Shown: piece by piece, positions 5,346 to 12,801 of the stretch
Position numbering within the stretch: the first letter of the stretch is position 1
Layout: each line of letters opens with the position of its first letter
From: Candidatus Falkowiibacteriota bacterium
Lineage (GTDB): Bacteria > Patescibacteriota > Patescibacteriia > UBA11705 > JACRDX01
DNA length: 13,366 nt
Reading direction: 5' to 3'
Assembly (NCBI GenBank): GCA_016212745.1
Contig: JACRDX010000011.1
Span: forward strand, 1-13,366
Notes under the pieces: generated by a model
Told to the model about the DNA's origin: nothing
The model's input: the letters and a program-made list of their open reading frames with translations, nothing else
Databases searched by the model: none
Translations under genes and position numbers: made by a program

Positions 5346-5355
5346 CAAATATCTA

Positions 5356-5384
5356 TTGAAAAATAACAAAAATCGCGCTATACT
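5356..5384 (+). promoter_or_regulatory. Promoter of the tRNA-Lys/tRNA-Gly unit
   Basis: TTGAAA (5356-5361), 17-nt spacer, TATACT (5379-5384), 22 nt before tRNA-Lys. The boxes match 5 of 6 each. Confidence 0.75.
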
Positions 5385-5406
5385 CTGTAAAGATTTATTT
5401 AAACAA

Positions 5407-5480
5407 GGGTCCGTAGCTCAGTCGGTTAGAGCGCCAGCCTTTTAAGCTGGGCGTCCCGGGTTCGAGTCCCGGCGGACCCA
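5407..5480 (+). tRNA. tRNA-Lys (anticodon UUU)
   Basis: The 74-nt cloverleaf has acceptor GGGTCCG/CGGACCC, D-arm 'AGCTCAGTCGGTTAGAGC', anticodon stem CCAGC/GCTGG around loop CTTTTAA (anticodon 5441-5443) and T-loop 'GGGTTCGAGTCCC'. The discriminator is A and CCA is not encoded, so a nucleotidyltransferase must add it. Its U34 is a substrate of the MnmA encoded just upstream. Confidence 0.97.
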
Positions 5481-5489
5481 TTTTAAGTT

Positions 5490-5560
5490 GCGGGTATAGT
5501 TTAGTGGTTAAACAACTCCCTTCCAAGGAGTGGTCACGGGTTCGATTCCCGTTACCCGCT
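5490..5560 (+). tRNA. tRNA-Gly (anticodon UCC)
   Basis: The 71-nt cloverleaf has acceptor GCGGGTA/TACCCGC, anticodon stem ACTCC/GGAGT around loop CTTCCAA (anticodon 5522-5524) and T-arm 'CGGGTTCGATTCCCG'. The discriminator is U and CCA is not encoded. It lies 9 nt after tRNA-Lys and 11 nt before the next ATG, so all three are probably cotranscribed. Confidence 0.97.
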
Positions 5561-5571
5561 TGGGTTAGCTT

Positions 5572-7752
5572 ATGAAAAACAAAAAGATACTTATCTTTCC
5601 TTTACTAATACTAATTTGCAGCTTTTTTTGTCTTTTGTCGTCGCATGCCGCCAATTTTGGGGAAAAATTAAAAGGAAAAATTTTGTTGCAAGTTGAATCC
5701 AAGGGCGAAGCTTGGTACGTCTATCCGATTAATTTGCAGCGTTATTATCTGGGTAAACCAGACGATGCTTTTGATATTATGCGCAAGTTAGGATTAGGAA
5801 TAACTAATAATAATTTAAATCAAATTCCTATCGGCTTTTTAGAAAAATTTAAATCTGGAATAGATCAAGACAACGATGGTTTGTCTGATAATTTAGAAAT
5901 TGCCATAGAGACAAATCAATTTAATTCAGATTCGGACGGGGACGGATATAATGATAAAGCTGAAATTTTAAATGGATATAATCCGAAAGGATCGGGCAAA
6001 ATTCTTCAAAATAGTTCTCTAATTACCTCTGCCAGAGGTAAAATTTTATTACAAGTAGAAAAAAATGGCGAAGCATGGTATCTAAATCCAGTTGATTCCA
6101 AGAGATATTATTTAGGCCGGCCAATTGATGCTTTCAATGTCATGCGGGAATTGGGATTGGGCGTGACGAATTTAGACTTGGCCAAGGTAGGAATTTCTGC
6201 AGATTCAAAATTGCCGGTACAAATTAATATTCAAGTCCTACAACAAGGTTGCCTGTATAATAATCCTTCTTGCGTGACTGGCTATAAGTGCGTGAATAAT
6301 ATTTGTCAGCTGAGCCAGACCGAGGAACAGCCCGCACAGAAAAATGGGCAAGAACACGCAGATACTGGAACGCAGAAAACCGACGCGACATTGCTTAATA
6401 CAAGTCTGACTTATTCATTATCAACTACATATGACGGTGCTGGCGCATGTAGCGAGACGGTGGGGTTGTATTTTTGCCCGGCAAATTATCAGTGCAAAGG
6501 ACTTTTCTGCAAATTGCCAACTGGATGTGAGTATGGCAATCAGATATGCGCAAAAGGATATGTTTGCGCAAACGGCCAATGTACAAATTCAAGCCCTGAA
6601 AAAAAACAACAGTGCTCTAATGCTGAATGTTTAACGACAAATATTGATTATTTAATCATTTCAAGATCGCTTTTTGAATATGCGCTTCAAGATTTTATAG
6701 CTTGGAAACAGGCGAAAGGTTATAAGGTTGGTTTTGCTACGGTTGATTATATAAATGATACTTTTTCAGGAATACATACAGCAGAAAAGATGAAAAATTA
6801 TATTAAAGCAGCGAAAAGCGTAAAATACGTACTTTTAGTCGGAGACACAAAAGTGGAAGTAGCCAATTATCAGGTTACAAATTCGCTAAACGCTAATTAT
6901 GTCGCTTCATATTCCCTAGATGCCCCATGGAATGTTCCTATTGGGCATGTAATAGCGAGTGGTGAAGGGCAGGAAGCTGCGGCATCCCCCTCGGATATTT
7001 ATTTTGCAGATTTAGATGATTGGGATGTTGATAATGATGGAATAAATGATTGGCAGCCAATAGGTAATTACCAAATTGATTTTGAAGTAATGGTTGGACG
7101 TTGGCCTGTGCGTACGCCATTTGAGTTGTCTAGAATTATTAATAAAACAAAACAATTAGTGCCTGCTTCGTCAATGAATTTTTGGATTTGGCAAGATTGG
7201 TATGACCCAGAAATCATAAAATTTTGCCAGCAGACAAAACCTTACACCTTACTTGATTATCAGAAGCCGGAAATGGGATCGGGTGCACCCATTGCTTGCG
7301 TTGGCTCTGCAATATTAGATCCAGCAGGAATTCCATATAAGTATAATTATGTTTTTACTGCACAAGAACAAAATGCTTTTGTAAACGCATTATTTAATGC
7401 CAGCGAGGCATTTTATGAAAGTTTCCATGGCGGGCAACAAACATTTATTCAGGGGCTCAATACAACCATGATGTATAAATTTAAAAACATTATCCCATTT
7501 TTCAGTCCGTATTCATGCACTATCGGTACGTATTACGATGGAGATATTGAAACGCTGGCAGAGGCATTTCTTAAAGCAAAAAAGGGCCCGGCCAATTTTA
7601 TAATACCAACCAATACAAAATATTTTTATTTAAAGATTACACAGGGAAAAACAATAGGAGAAGCGTTTTATCCCGAGGAACCAAATCAATGGCAAACGGT
7701 TGTCTACGGAACGATGTTGCTTGGCGATCCTTCCCTCGTAGTTTTTAAGTAA
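5572..7752 (+). CDS. Secreted C25 (gingipain-like) cysteine peptidase homologue with duplicated CPR-type domain
   Basis: The 726-aa product has a clear signal peptide (residues 1 to about 27, ending 'SSHA-A'). A roughly 48-residue domain 'GKILLQV..GEAWY..P..RYYLG' occurs twice, at 35-82 and 156-203. Between the copies lie Ca2+-binding-like repeats 'DQDNDGLSDN' and 'DSDGDGYNDKAE' (about 98-131). Next is a Cys-rich stretch (227-353) with 'CVTGYKCVNNIC' and 'CAKGYVCANGQC'. The C-terminal half (about 357-726) fits peptidase family C25: 'IDYLIISRSLFEYALQDFIAWKQ', 'VKYVLLVGDT', a His in 'SFHGG' (His619), a Cys in 'SPYSCTIG' (Cys649) as the probable catalytic pair, and the ending 'LGDPSLVVF'. Likely exported and cell-surface or extracellular; substrate unknown. 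No membrane anchor or sorting signal is seen at the C-terminus. It starts 11 nt after tRNA-Gly without a promoter or Shine-Dalgarno site of its own. Confidence 0.83.
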   Translation: MKNKKILIFPLLILICSFFCLLSSHAANFGEKLKGKILLQVESKGEAWYVYPINLQRYYLGKPDDAFDIMRKLGLGITNNNLNQIPIGFLEKFKSGIDQDNDGLSDNLEIAIETNQFNSDSDGDGYNDKAEILNGYNPKGSGKILQNSSLITSARGKILLQVEKNGEAWYLNPVDSKRYYLGRPIDAFNVMRELGLGVTNLDLAKVGISADSKLPVQINIQVLQQGCLYNNPSCVTGYKCVNNICQLSQTEEQPAQKNGQEHADTGTQKTDATLLNTSLTYSLSTTYDGAGACSETVGLYFCPANYQCKGLFCKLPTGCEYGNQICAKGYVCANGQCTNSSPEKKQQCSNAECLTTNIDYLIISRSLFEYALQDFIAWKQAKGYKVGFATVDYINDTFSGIHTAEKMKNYIKAAKSVKYVLLVGDTKVEVANYQVTNSLNANYVASYSLDAPWNVPIGHVIASGEGQEAAASPSDIYFADLDDWDVDNDGINDWQPIGNYQIDFEVMVGRWPVRTPFELSRIINKTKQLVPASSMNFWIWQDWYDPEIIKFCQQTKPYTLLDYQKPEMGSGAPIACVGSAILDPAGIPYKYNYVFTAQEQNAFVNALFNASEAFYESFHGGQQTFIQGLNTTMMYKFKNIIPFFSPYSCTIGTYYDGDIETLAEAFLKAKKGPANFIIPTNTKYFYLKITQGKTIGEAFYPEEPNQWQTVVYGTMLLGDPSLVVFK

Positions 7753-7769
7753 TTTAGATATTAATTAGT

Positions 7770-7798
7770 AAAAAACCGTTTAAATAGACCGGTTTTTT
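7770..7798. terminator. Bidirectional terminator between convergent genes
   Basis: AAAAACCG (7771-7778) and CGGTTTTT (7790-7797) form an 8-bp stem around an 11-nt loop, with six T on the plus side and six A (T on the minus strand) on the other. It serves the peptidase gene and the minus-strand redox operon. Confidence 0.75.
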
Positions 7799-7813
7799 GT
7801 TTGCCCGAATATA

Positions 7814-8011
7814 TTATTTTAACTCATTCAAATCCGCCAAAAGTCCTTTTAAATCCAGCTCATACATCTCACAAACCTGCCCCAAAGTTAAAACTCCCAG
7901 CTCTTGCGCAGCCATTGGGCAATGCAAGCACGGCAAATTGTACTTATGCAAAATCGGTTCTGTTCCAGCTGTTTTCAAAATATCTGACAACAAACTATCT
8001 TTATCAAACAT
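7814..8011 (-). CDS. DUF1858 redox-disulfide domain protein
   Basis: The 65-aa product matches the small DUF1858 family, which carries a putative redox-active cysteine pair and is often found as a single domain or fused to other redox proteins. Cys28 and Cys31 in 'LPCLHCPMA' are the family pair; a third cysteine is Cys47. The pattern of an N-terminal helix, the CxxC-containing 'YNLPCLHCP' turn and the closing 'LDLKGLLADLNEL' helix fits. It starts 5 nt after the stop of the flavoprotein reductase gene, so the two are cotranscribed and the disulfide may be a partner or substrate of that reductase. That partnership is an inference. Confidence 0.88.
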   Translation of the reverse strand: MFDKDSLLSDILKTAGTEPILHKYNLPCLHCPMAAQELGVLTLGQVCEMYELDLKGLLADLNELK

Positions 8012-8016
8012 ACATT

Positions 8017-8937
8017 TTAATTTTGTGATTTCAAATGCCGACTAATACTACCTGCGGCAATGGCGCCTTCACTGCACGCGGTGACAATTTGTCGCAAACC
8101 ATTTGAACCTGTTGTAATATCTCCCGTAGCCCAAACGCCGACAACATTTGTTGATTGGTCAGCATTAACTTTAATAAATCCCTCGCGATTTTTACGAAGT
8201 TTTAAATCTCTAAAAACACCAAGCTCTGGCTTTGTTCCGATTTCAACAAACAATCCATCAACAACCAATTCTAACGAGCCATCAAATTCTTTGTCCAATT
8301 TTATTTTTTCCAATTTTTGTCCGCCAATCACTTCCAGAATATTCGTATTAAATATCAATCCAACTTTTGGATTGTTTTTTATTTCTTCAATCAATTCAAT
8401 CTCGCCTTTCAATTCGGCGCCGCGGACAATCTGATAAACTTTTTTCGCGATTCTGGACAAATAAATTGACGCGGAATGCGCACTATTGCCACTACCAGCC
8501 ACTGCCACAACTTTGTCTTTGAAAAAAAATCCGTCGCAAGTAAAACAATATGAAATTCCGCGACCCAATAACTTTTCTTCGCCAACAACATTCAATTTTT
8601 TTGGCTTTGTTCCGATTGCTAAAATTAAATTACGTCCGGAATATTCTGTGCCGCTCATTGTTGTCGCGATAAAATTTTCAACGTCTTTTTTGATCGCGAC
8701 AACTTCTTCGTTGATAATGGGCGCCCCGTACAAAGCCGCATGGTCATAAAATTTTCGCATCAAATCTTTGCCGCTAATTTCAATTTCAGATGGATAATTA
8801 CAAATTTTGTGACTTTCCGCGGCGTAGCCGCCGAGTGTCGCGCCAATTATAATATTTTTCAATCCGTAGCGCGACGCGTAGATTGACGCTGTGTATCCAG
8901 CTGGGCCAGCGCCGATGATTAGAATGTCATAGATCAT
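8017..8937 (-). CDS. Thioredoxin-reductase-like flavoprotein disulfide reductase
   Basis: FAD motif 'GAGPAGYTA' (9-17), dinucleotide motif 'GSGNSAHSA' (148-156), redox pair 'CFTCDGFF' (Cys131, Cys134) and closing 'WATGDITTG' mark the low-molecular-weight thioredoxin reductase family. Length (306 aa) is normal. The NADPH-selective 'HRRxxxR' motif of E. coli TrxB is replaced by 'VRGAELKGE', and CATC is changed to CFTC, so the electron donor may not be NADPH. An ATG 30 nt upstream (8967) would add 'MDIGNWKLEI', encoded by low-complexity repeat words. The internal ATG at 8937 starts directly at the fold ('MIYDILIIG') and is preferred. It lies 38 nt after gdhA and 5 nt before the DUF1858 gene. Confidence 0.92.
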   Translation of the reverse strand: MIYDILIIGAGPAGYTASIYASRYGLKNIIIGATLGGYAAESHKICNYPSEIEISGKDLMRKFYDHAALYGAPIINEEVVAIKKDVENFIATTMSGTEYSGRNLILAIGTKPKKLNVVGEEKLLGRGISYCFTCDGFFFKDKVVAVAGSGNSAHSASIYLSRIAKKVYQIVRGAELKGEIELIEEIKNNPKVGLIFNTNILEVIGGQKLEKIKLDKEFDGSLELVVDGLFVEIGTKPELGVFRDLKLRKNREGFIKVNADQSTNVVGVWATGDITTGSNGLRQIVTACSEGAIAAGSISRHLKSQN

Positions 8938-8975
8938 AATTTCTAATTTCCAATTCCCAATATCCAATGAAATGC

Positions 8976-10199
8976 TTAAGCGCCGCGCAACCGTTCTGCC
9001 ACTAAAATTTTAGCGACGGCAATCGCGTACGCGCATGTCCGCAAATCAAATTTCTTTTCTTTTTCAATATACAAATTATACACCTTTTGCCAGGACTTTT
9101 GCATCTTTTGCTCCAACTTTTTTGCCAAATATTCCTCGTCAAACAAACCGCCGCTTTTGTTTTGCGCCCATTCAAAATAGCTGACAATAACGCCGCCTGA
9201 ATTTGCCAAAATATCAGGAACAATGGGAATGCCGCGAGAAAACAAAACCGCGTCAGCTTCTGGCGTCACCGGCCCATTTGCCAATTCAACAATATTGCGC
9301 GCGCGGACATTTGCAACATTTTCCGAAGTAATCTGATTTTCCAAAGCTGCCAAAACCAAAATATCCACATTCAATTCCAACAACTCAGCGTTGGTTATTC
9401 GTTGCACATTACTGCACCCAGCCAACTCGCCGGTTTGTTTTTTGATTTTTAACACTTCGGCAATGTTCAATCCTGCCTCGTTGAAAATACCGGCCTTGCT
9501 GTCAGAAACAGCAACAACTTTATAGCCAGCATTTGCCAAAAATTCCGCGGCATTGGCTCCTGCATTGCCAAAACCCTGCACAGCCACTTTTGTATTTTGC
9601 GCAGTCAATCCAAAATTTTTCGCAAATTCATTGATTACAATGAAGCCGCCACGACTTGTGGCTTTGCCGCGCAGCTCAATCCCACCGAGCTCAACCGGCT
9701 TGCCGGTAATCATTCCCGGCTCGTGCTTTCCGATTTGTTTTTCAAATTCATCCAGCATCCAACCCATTGTTTGCGAATTTGTATAAACGTCCGGCGCTGG
9801 CACATCTTTGTTCTCGCCCAAATCTTTGTAAAAGGCCTTGATATATTCACGGCTAATTTGCTCCAACGCTTTTGGCGTTTTATTTTTCGGGTTGAATTTT
9901 ACGCCGCCCTTTGCGCCGCCATAAGGAATGTCTGCCAAAGAATTTTTCAATCCCATCCAAAAAGCCAATGCCCGCACTTCGTCCTCGCTGACATTTTCAT
10001 GAAAACGAATTCCGCCTTTTCCCGTGCCAATGGCATTGGTATGCAAAATCCGCCACGCTGGCAATTTTTCTCCGCCCACATTCAATTCCGCGTAATTGGT
10101 CTTGACTGATCGCGACAGCAAAGCAATGTCCTGATCATTGATTCCAATCACTTCTTTTAATTTTCCCAACCGCGACACCGCCGAGTCAAAAATGTTCAT
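8976..10199 (-). CDS. gdhA: Glutamate dehydrogenase (Glu/Leu/Phe/Val dehydrogenase family)
   Basis: It interconverts glutamate and 2-oxoglutarate plus ammonia with NAD(P). The 407-aa length fits the hexameric short form. Seen are 'GKGGIRFHENV' with Lys61, 'WMGLKNSLADIPYGGAKGGV' with Lys85 and catalytic Lys97, 'PAPDVYTNSQTMGWM' with the catalytic Asp137, the Rossmann motif 'GFGNAG' (209-214), 'ELANGPVTPEAD' and 'PDILANSGGVIVSYFEW'. Substrate could also be another amino acid of the family, but the Lys/Asp set and length favour glutamate. It heads a minus-strand run with the reductase and DUF1858 genes. No clear promoter or Shine-Dalgarno site is visible in the repeat-rich 170 nt upstream. In an organism with limited biosynthesis it may serve amino-acid use or nitrogen balance. 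Confidence 0.94.
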   Translation of the reverse strand: MNIFDSAVSRLGKLKEVIGINDQDIALLSRSVKTNYAELNVGGEKLPAWRILHTNAIGTGKGGIRFHENVSEDEVRALAFWMGLKNSLADIPYGGAKGGVKFNPKNKTPKALEQISREYIKAFYKDLGENKDVPAPDVYTNSQTMGWMLDEFEKQIGKHEPGMITGKPVELGGIELRGKATSRGGFIVINEFAKNFGLTAQNTKVAVQGFGNAGANAAEFLANAGYKVVAVSDSKAGIFNEAGLNIAEVLKIKKQTGELAGCSNVQRITNAELLELNVDILVLAALENQITSENVANVRARNIVELANGPVTPEADAVLFSRGIPIVPDILANSGGVIVSYFEWAQNKSGGLFDEEYLAKKLEQKMQKSWQKVYNLYIEKEKKFDLRTCAYAIAVAKILVAERLRGA

Positions 10200-10370
10200 A
10201 GATATAAAAAAATTTTTAATTTTTAATTTTTAATTTTGAATGAATTTTTAATGACTGAATGTTTAATGCTTGAACAATGCGATGATCGTTCTTTCGTTCT
10301 TTGTTTCGAATTTTAGTCATTAAGATTTGATTAAAAATTGGAAATTCAAAATTCAAAATTTACCATCCCC
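10200..10370. repeat. Repeat-rich spacer between gdhA and trxA with inverted arms
   Basis: The plus strand starts with tandem 'aatttttaattttt' units and ends with 'gaaattcaaaattcaaaatt'. Perfect 9-bp arms TTAATGACT (10248-10256) and AGTCATTAA (10315-10323) enclose the middle, which holds the tandem word CGTTCTTT twice (about 10287-10302). No gene or terminator is seen. Confidence 0.6.
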
Positions 10371-10703
10371 CTATAAGCTACCAGCTATTTCTGCTAACAA
10401 TTCCTCTTTACTCTGCATCCCAACCATCTCCTTAATAACCTGCCCATTGTTAAAAATCTTCAATGCTGGAATGCCTTGTATTCCGTATCTCTTCGCCAAA
10501 TCCTGATTTGTTGCCTCGTCAACATTCAACTTTGCAATTTTAATTTTTCCAGCAACTTCATTTACTATTTCGTCCAAAATTTTACCCATCATCACGCATG
10601 GATTGCACCACGGCGCCCAAAAATCTACCAGCACTGGCATTTCAGATTTTAAAACTTCCTGCTCAAAATTTTCACTTGTCAATTGCACAATTTTGTCGCT
10701 CAT
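10371..10703 (-). CDS. trxA: Thioredoxin with variant WCNPC active site
   Basis: A 110-aa thioredoxin, full family length. 'VLVDFWAPWCNPC' carries the redox cysteines Cys33 and Cys36, and 'GIPALKIFNNG' carries the cis-proline (Pro79). The usual WCGPC is WCNPC, and the helix after it reads 'VMMGKILDEI' instead of 'KMIAPILDEI', so the conserved helix-kink proline is also missing. These changes can alter redox potential or partner choice. It has its own promoter directly behind the 16S terminator. The flavoprotein reductase two genes downstream on the same strand is the likely electron source. The predicted mRNA leader is about 27 nt and lacks a Shine-Dalgarno site. Confidence 0.95.
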   Translation of the reverse strand: MSDKIVQLTSENFEQEVLKSEMPVLVDFWAPWCNPCVMMGKILDEIVNEVAGKIKIAKLNVDEATNQDLAKRYGIQGIPALKIFNNGQVIKEMVGMQSKEELLAEIAGSL

Positions 10704-10736
10704 AAATTTTATATCGTCGCTAATGACTTTATGAAC

Positions 10737-10764
10737 ATTTTATCAGATTTCCGAAAAAATTCAA
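10737..10764 (-). promoter_or_regulatory. Promoter of trxA
   Basis: On the minus strand, TTGAAT (10759-10764), 16-nt spacer, TAAAAT (10737-10742), immediately after the T-tract of the 16S terminator. Confidence 0.6.
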
Positions 10765-10766
10765 CT

Positions 10767-10790
10767 AAAAAACCGCCCTTGCGGGCAGTT
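10767..10790 (-). terminator. Terminator of the 16S rRNA transcript
   Basis: On the minus strand CTGCCC, loop GCAA and GGGCGG form a 6-bp stem, extended by AA/TT and followed by six T. The stem bases are at 10773-10778 and 10783-10788. Confidence 0.8.
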
Positions 10791-10812
10791 TTCTATTAAC
10801 CATAGAATAGCA

Positions 10813-10834
10813 GCAATAAATTCATCCTTTTGCC
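10813..10834 (-). other. 16S precursor processing stem, 3' arm
   Basis: This trailer segment is complementary to the leader segment 12414-12434: 10 bp (10813-10822 with 12425-12434), a one-base bulge, 7 bp (10824-10830 with 12418-12424), a mismatch, then 3 bp. Such stems enclose 16S precursors and are cut by RNase III in other bacteria. Confidence 0.7.
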
Positions 10835-10885
10835 TGCCTCATCGGCAGACAAGCCATTGTTTTTGTAATGCTATTTACTCCTTAG

Positions 10886-12385
<1,500 letters not shown>

Positions 12386-12505
12386 TATTTGAGAATTAAT
12401 GTCTCAATAAATTGGCTAAAGGATAATTTATTGCCACTATCCAGTGGTCAATAAAGTAGATTCAAATTGTTAATGTTCAACCGTAGAGACGCGGCAATGC
12501 CACGT
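12386..12505 (-). other. 16S rRNA leader with processing-stem 5' arm
   Basis: The leader of about 120 nt contains the processing-stem arm 12414-12434, a hairpin at 12428-12454 (CCACT/AGTGG extended by TTATTG/CAATAA with one bulge) and a hairpin at 12389-12407 (TTGAGA/TCTCAA). The 12428-12454 hairpin overlaps the processing arm, so they compete. No ORF or tRNA is seen. Confidence 0.65.
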
Positions 12506-12511
12506 CTCTAC
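12483..12511. repeat. Palindrome at the 16S transcription start
   Basis: GTAGAGACG and CGTCTCTAC are perfect 9-bp arms. On the minus strand a T-G pair and GGC/GCC extend the stem to 13 pairs around a 3-nt loop. It begins right after the -10 box, so the transcript would start inside its 5' arm. Similar 'GTAGAGACG' palindromes are dispersed repeats in other bacteria (from memory). Confidence 0.65.
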
Positions 12512-12539
12512 AGTATAATGGATAAAAAAAATATGTCAA
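12512..12539 (-). promoter_or_regulatory. Promoter of the 16S rRNA gene
   Basis: On the minus strand, TTGACA (12534-12539, perfect), 16-nt T-rich spacer, TATACT (12512-12517, 5 of 6). The expected start is near 12505, about 120 nt before the mature 5' end. Confidence 0.8.
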
Positions 12540-12605
12540 CACGCGCGTAATGGTTCCATGGCTTGGCAATACCCGCTACTTGTCCACACCCCACCGCGCA
12601 AAAAT

Positions 12606-12633
12606 TTGACGCACAAACTATCAATGATATAAT
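12606..12633 (+). promoter_or_regulatory. Near-consensus promoter, divergent from 16S
   Basis: TTGACG (12606-12611), 16-nt spacer, TATAAT (12628-12633, perfect). The expected start is near 12640. The -35 boxes of the two divergent promoters are about 66 nt apart. Confidence 0.75.
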
Positions 12634-12650
12634 GTTTTTGGATAATAAAA

Positions 12651-12772
12651 AAGGAGGCGCTTGCCTTCACAACAAAAGCATGGAAATACAGAATTTGGCG
12701 GACGAGGACTCATTACCTGACGAGCGACGCGACAATTTATTAATCATAATCAAAACCCCAGTGCGCCAGTGA
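12651..12772 (+). other. Leader region with strong ribosome binding site and possible small ORFs
   Basis: AAGGAGG (12651-12657) is a strong Shine-Dalgarno site, but no standard start lies at the usual distance. Options are TTG at 12661 (19 codons, stop 12718-12720, spacing only 3 nt) or ATG at 12680 (30 codons beginning 'MEIQNLADED', stop 12770-12772, spacing 22 nt). Neither product is recognisable. A leader peptide or a regulatory RNA element is possible. Confidence 0.35.
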
Positions 12773-12799
12773 GGCATCTTGGGCGTTTTTATTTTACAA
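12763..12799 (+). terminator. Possible weak terminator or attenuator before kamA
   Basis: CGCC (12764-12767) pairs with GGCG (12782-12785), with weaker A-T and G-C pairs inside, followed by TTTTTATTTT. The short stem makes this uncertain. It sits between the promoter at 12606 and the kamA ATG. Confidence 0.35.
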
Positions 12800-12801
12800 A
12801 T

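Noticed and set aside
6431..6634. 67-aa plus-strand ORF inside the peptidase gene
   Set aside because: Shadow frame within the Cys-rich region of the 726-aa protein.
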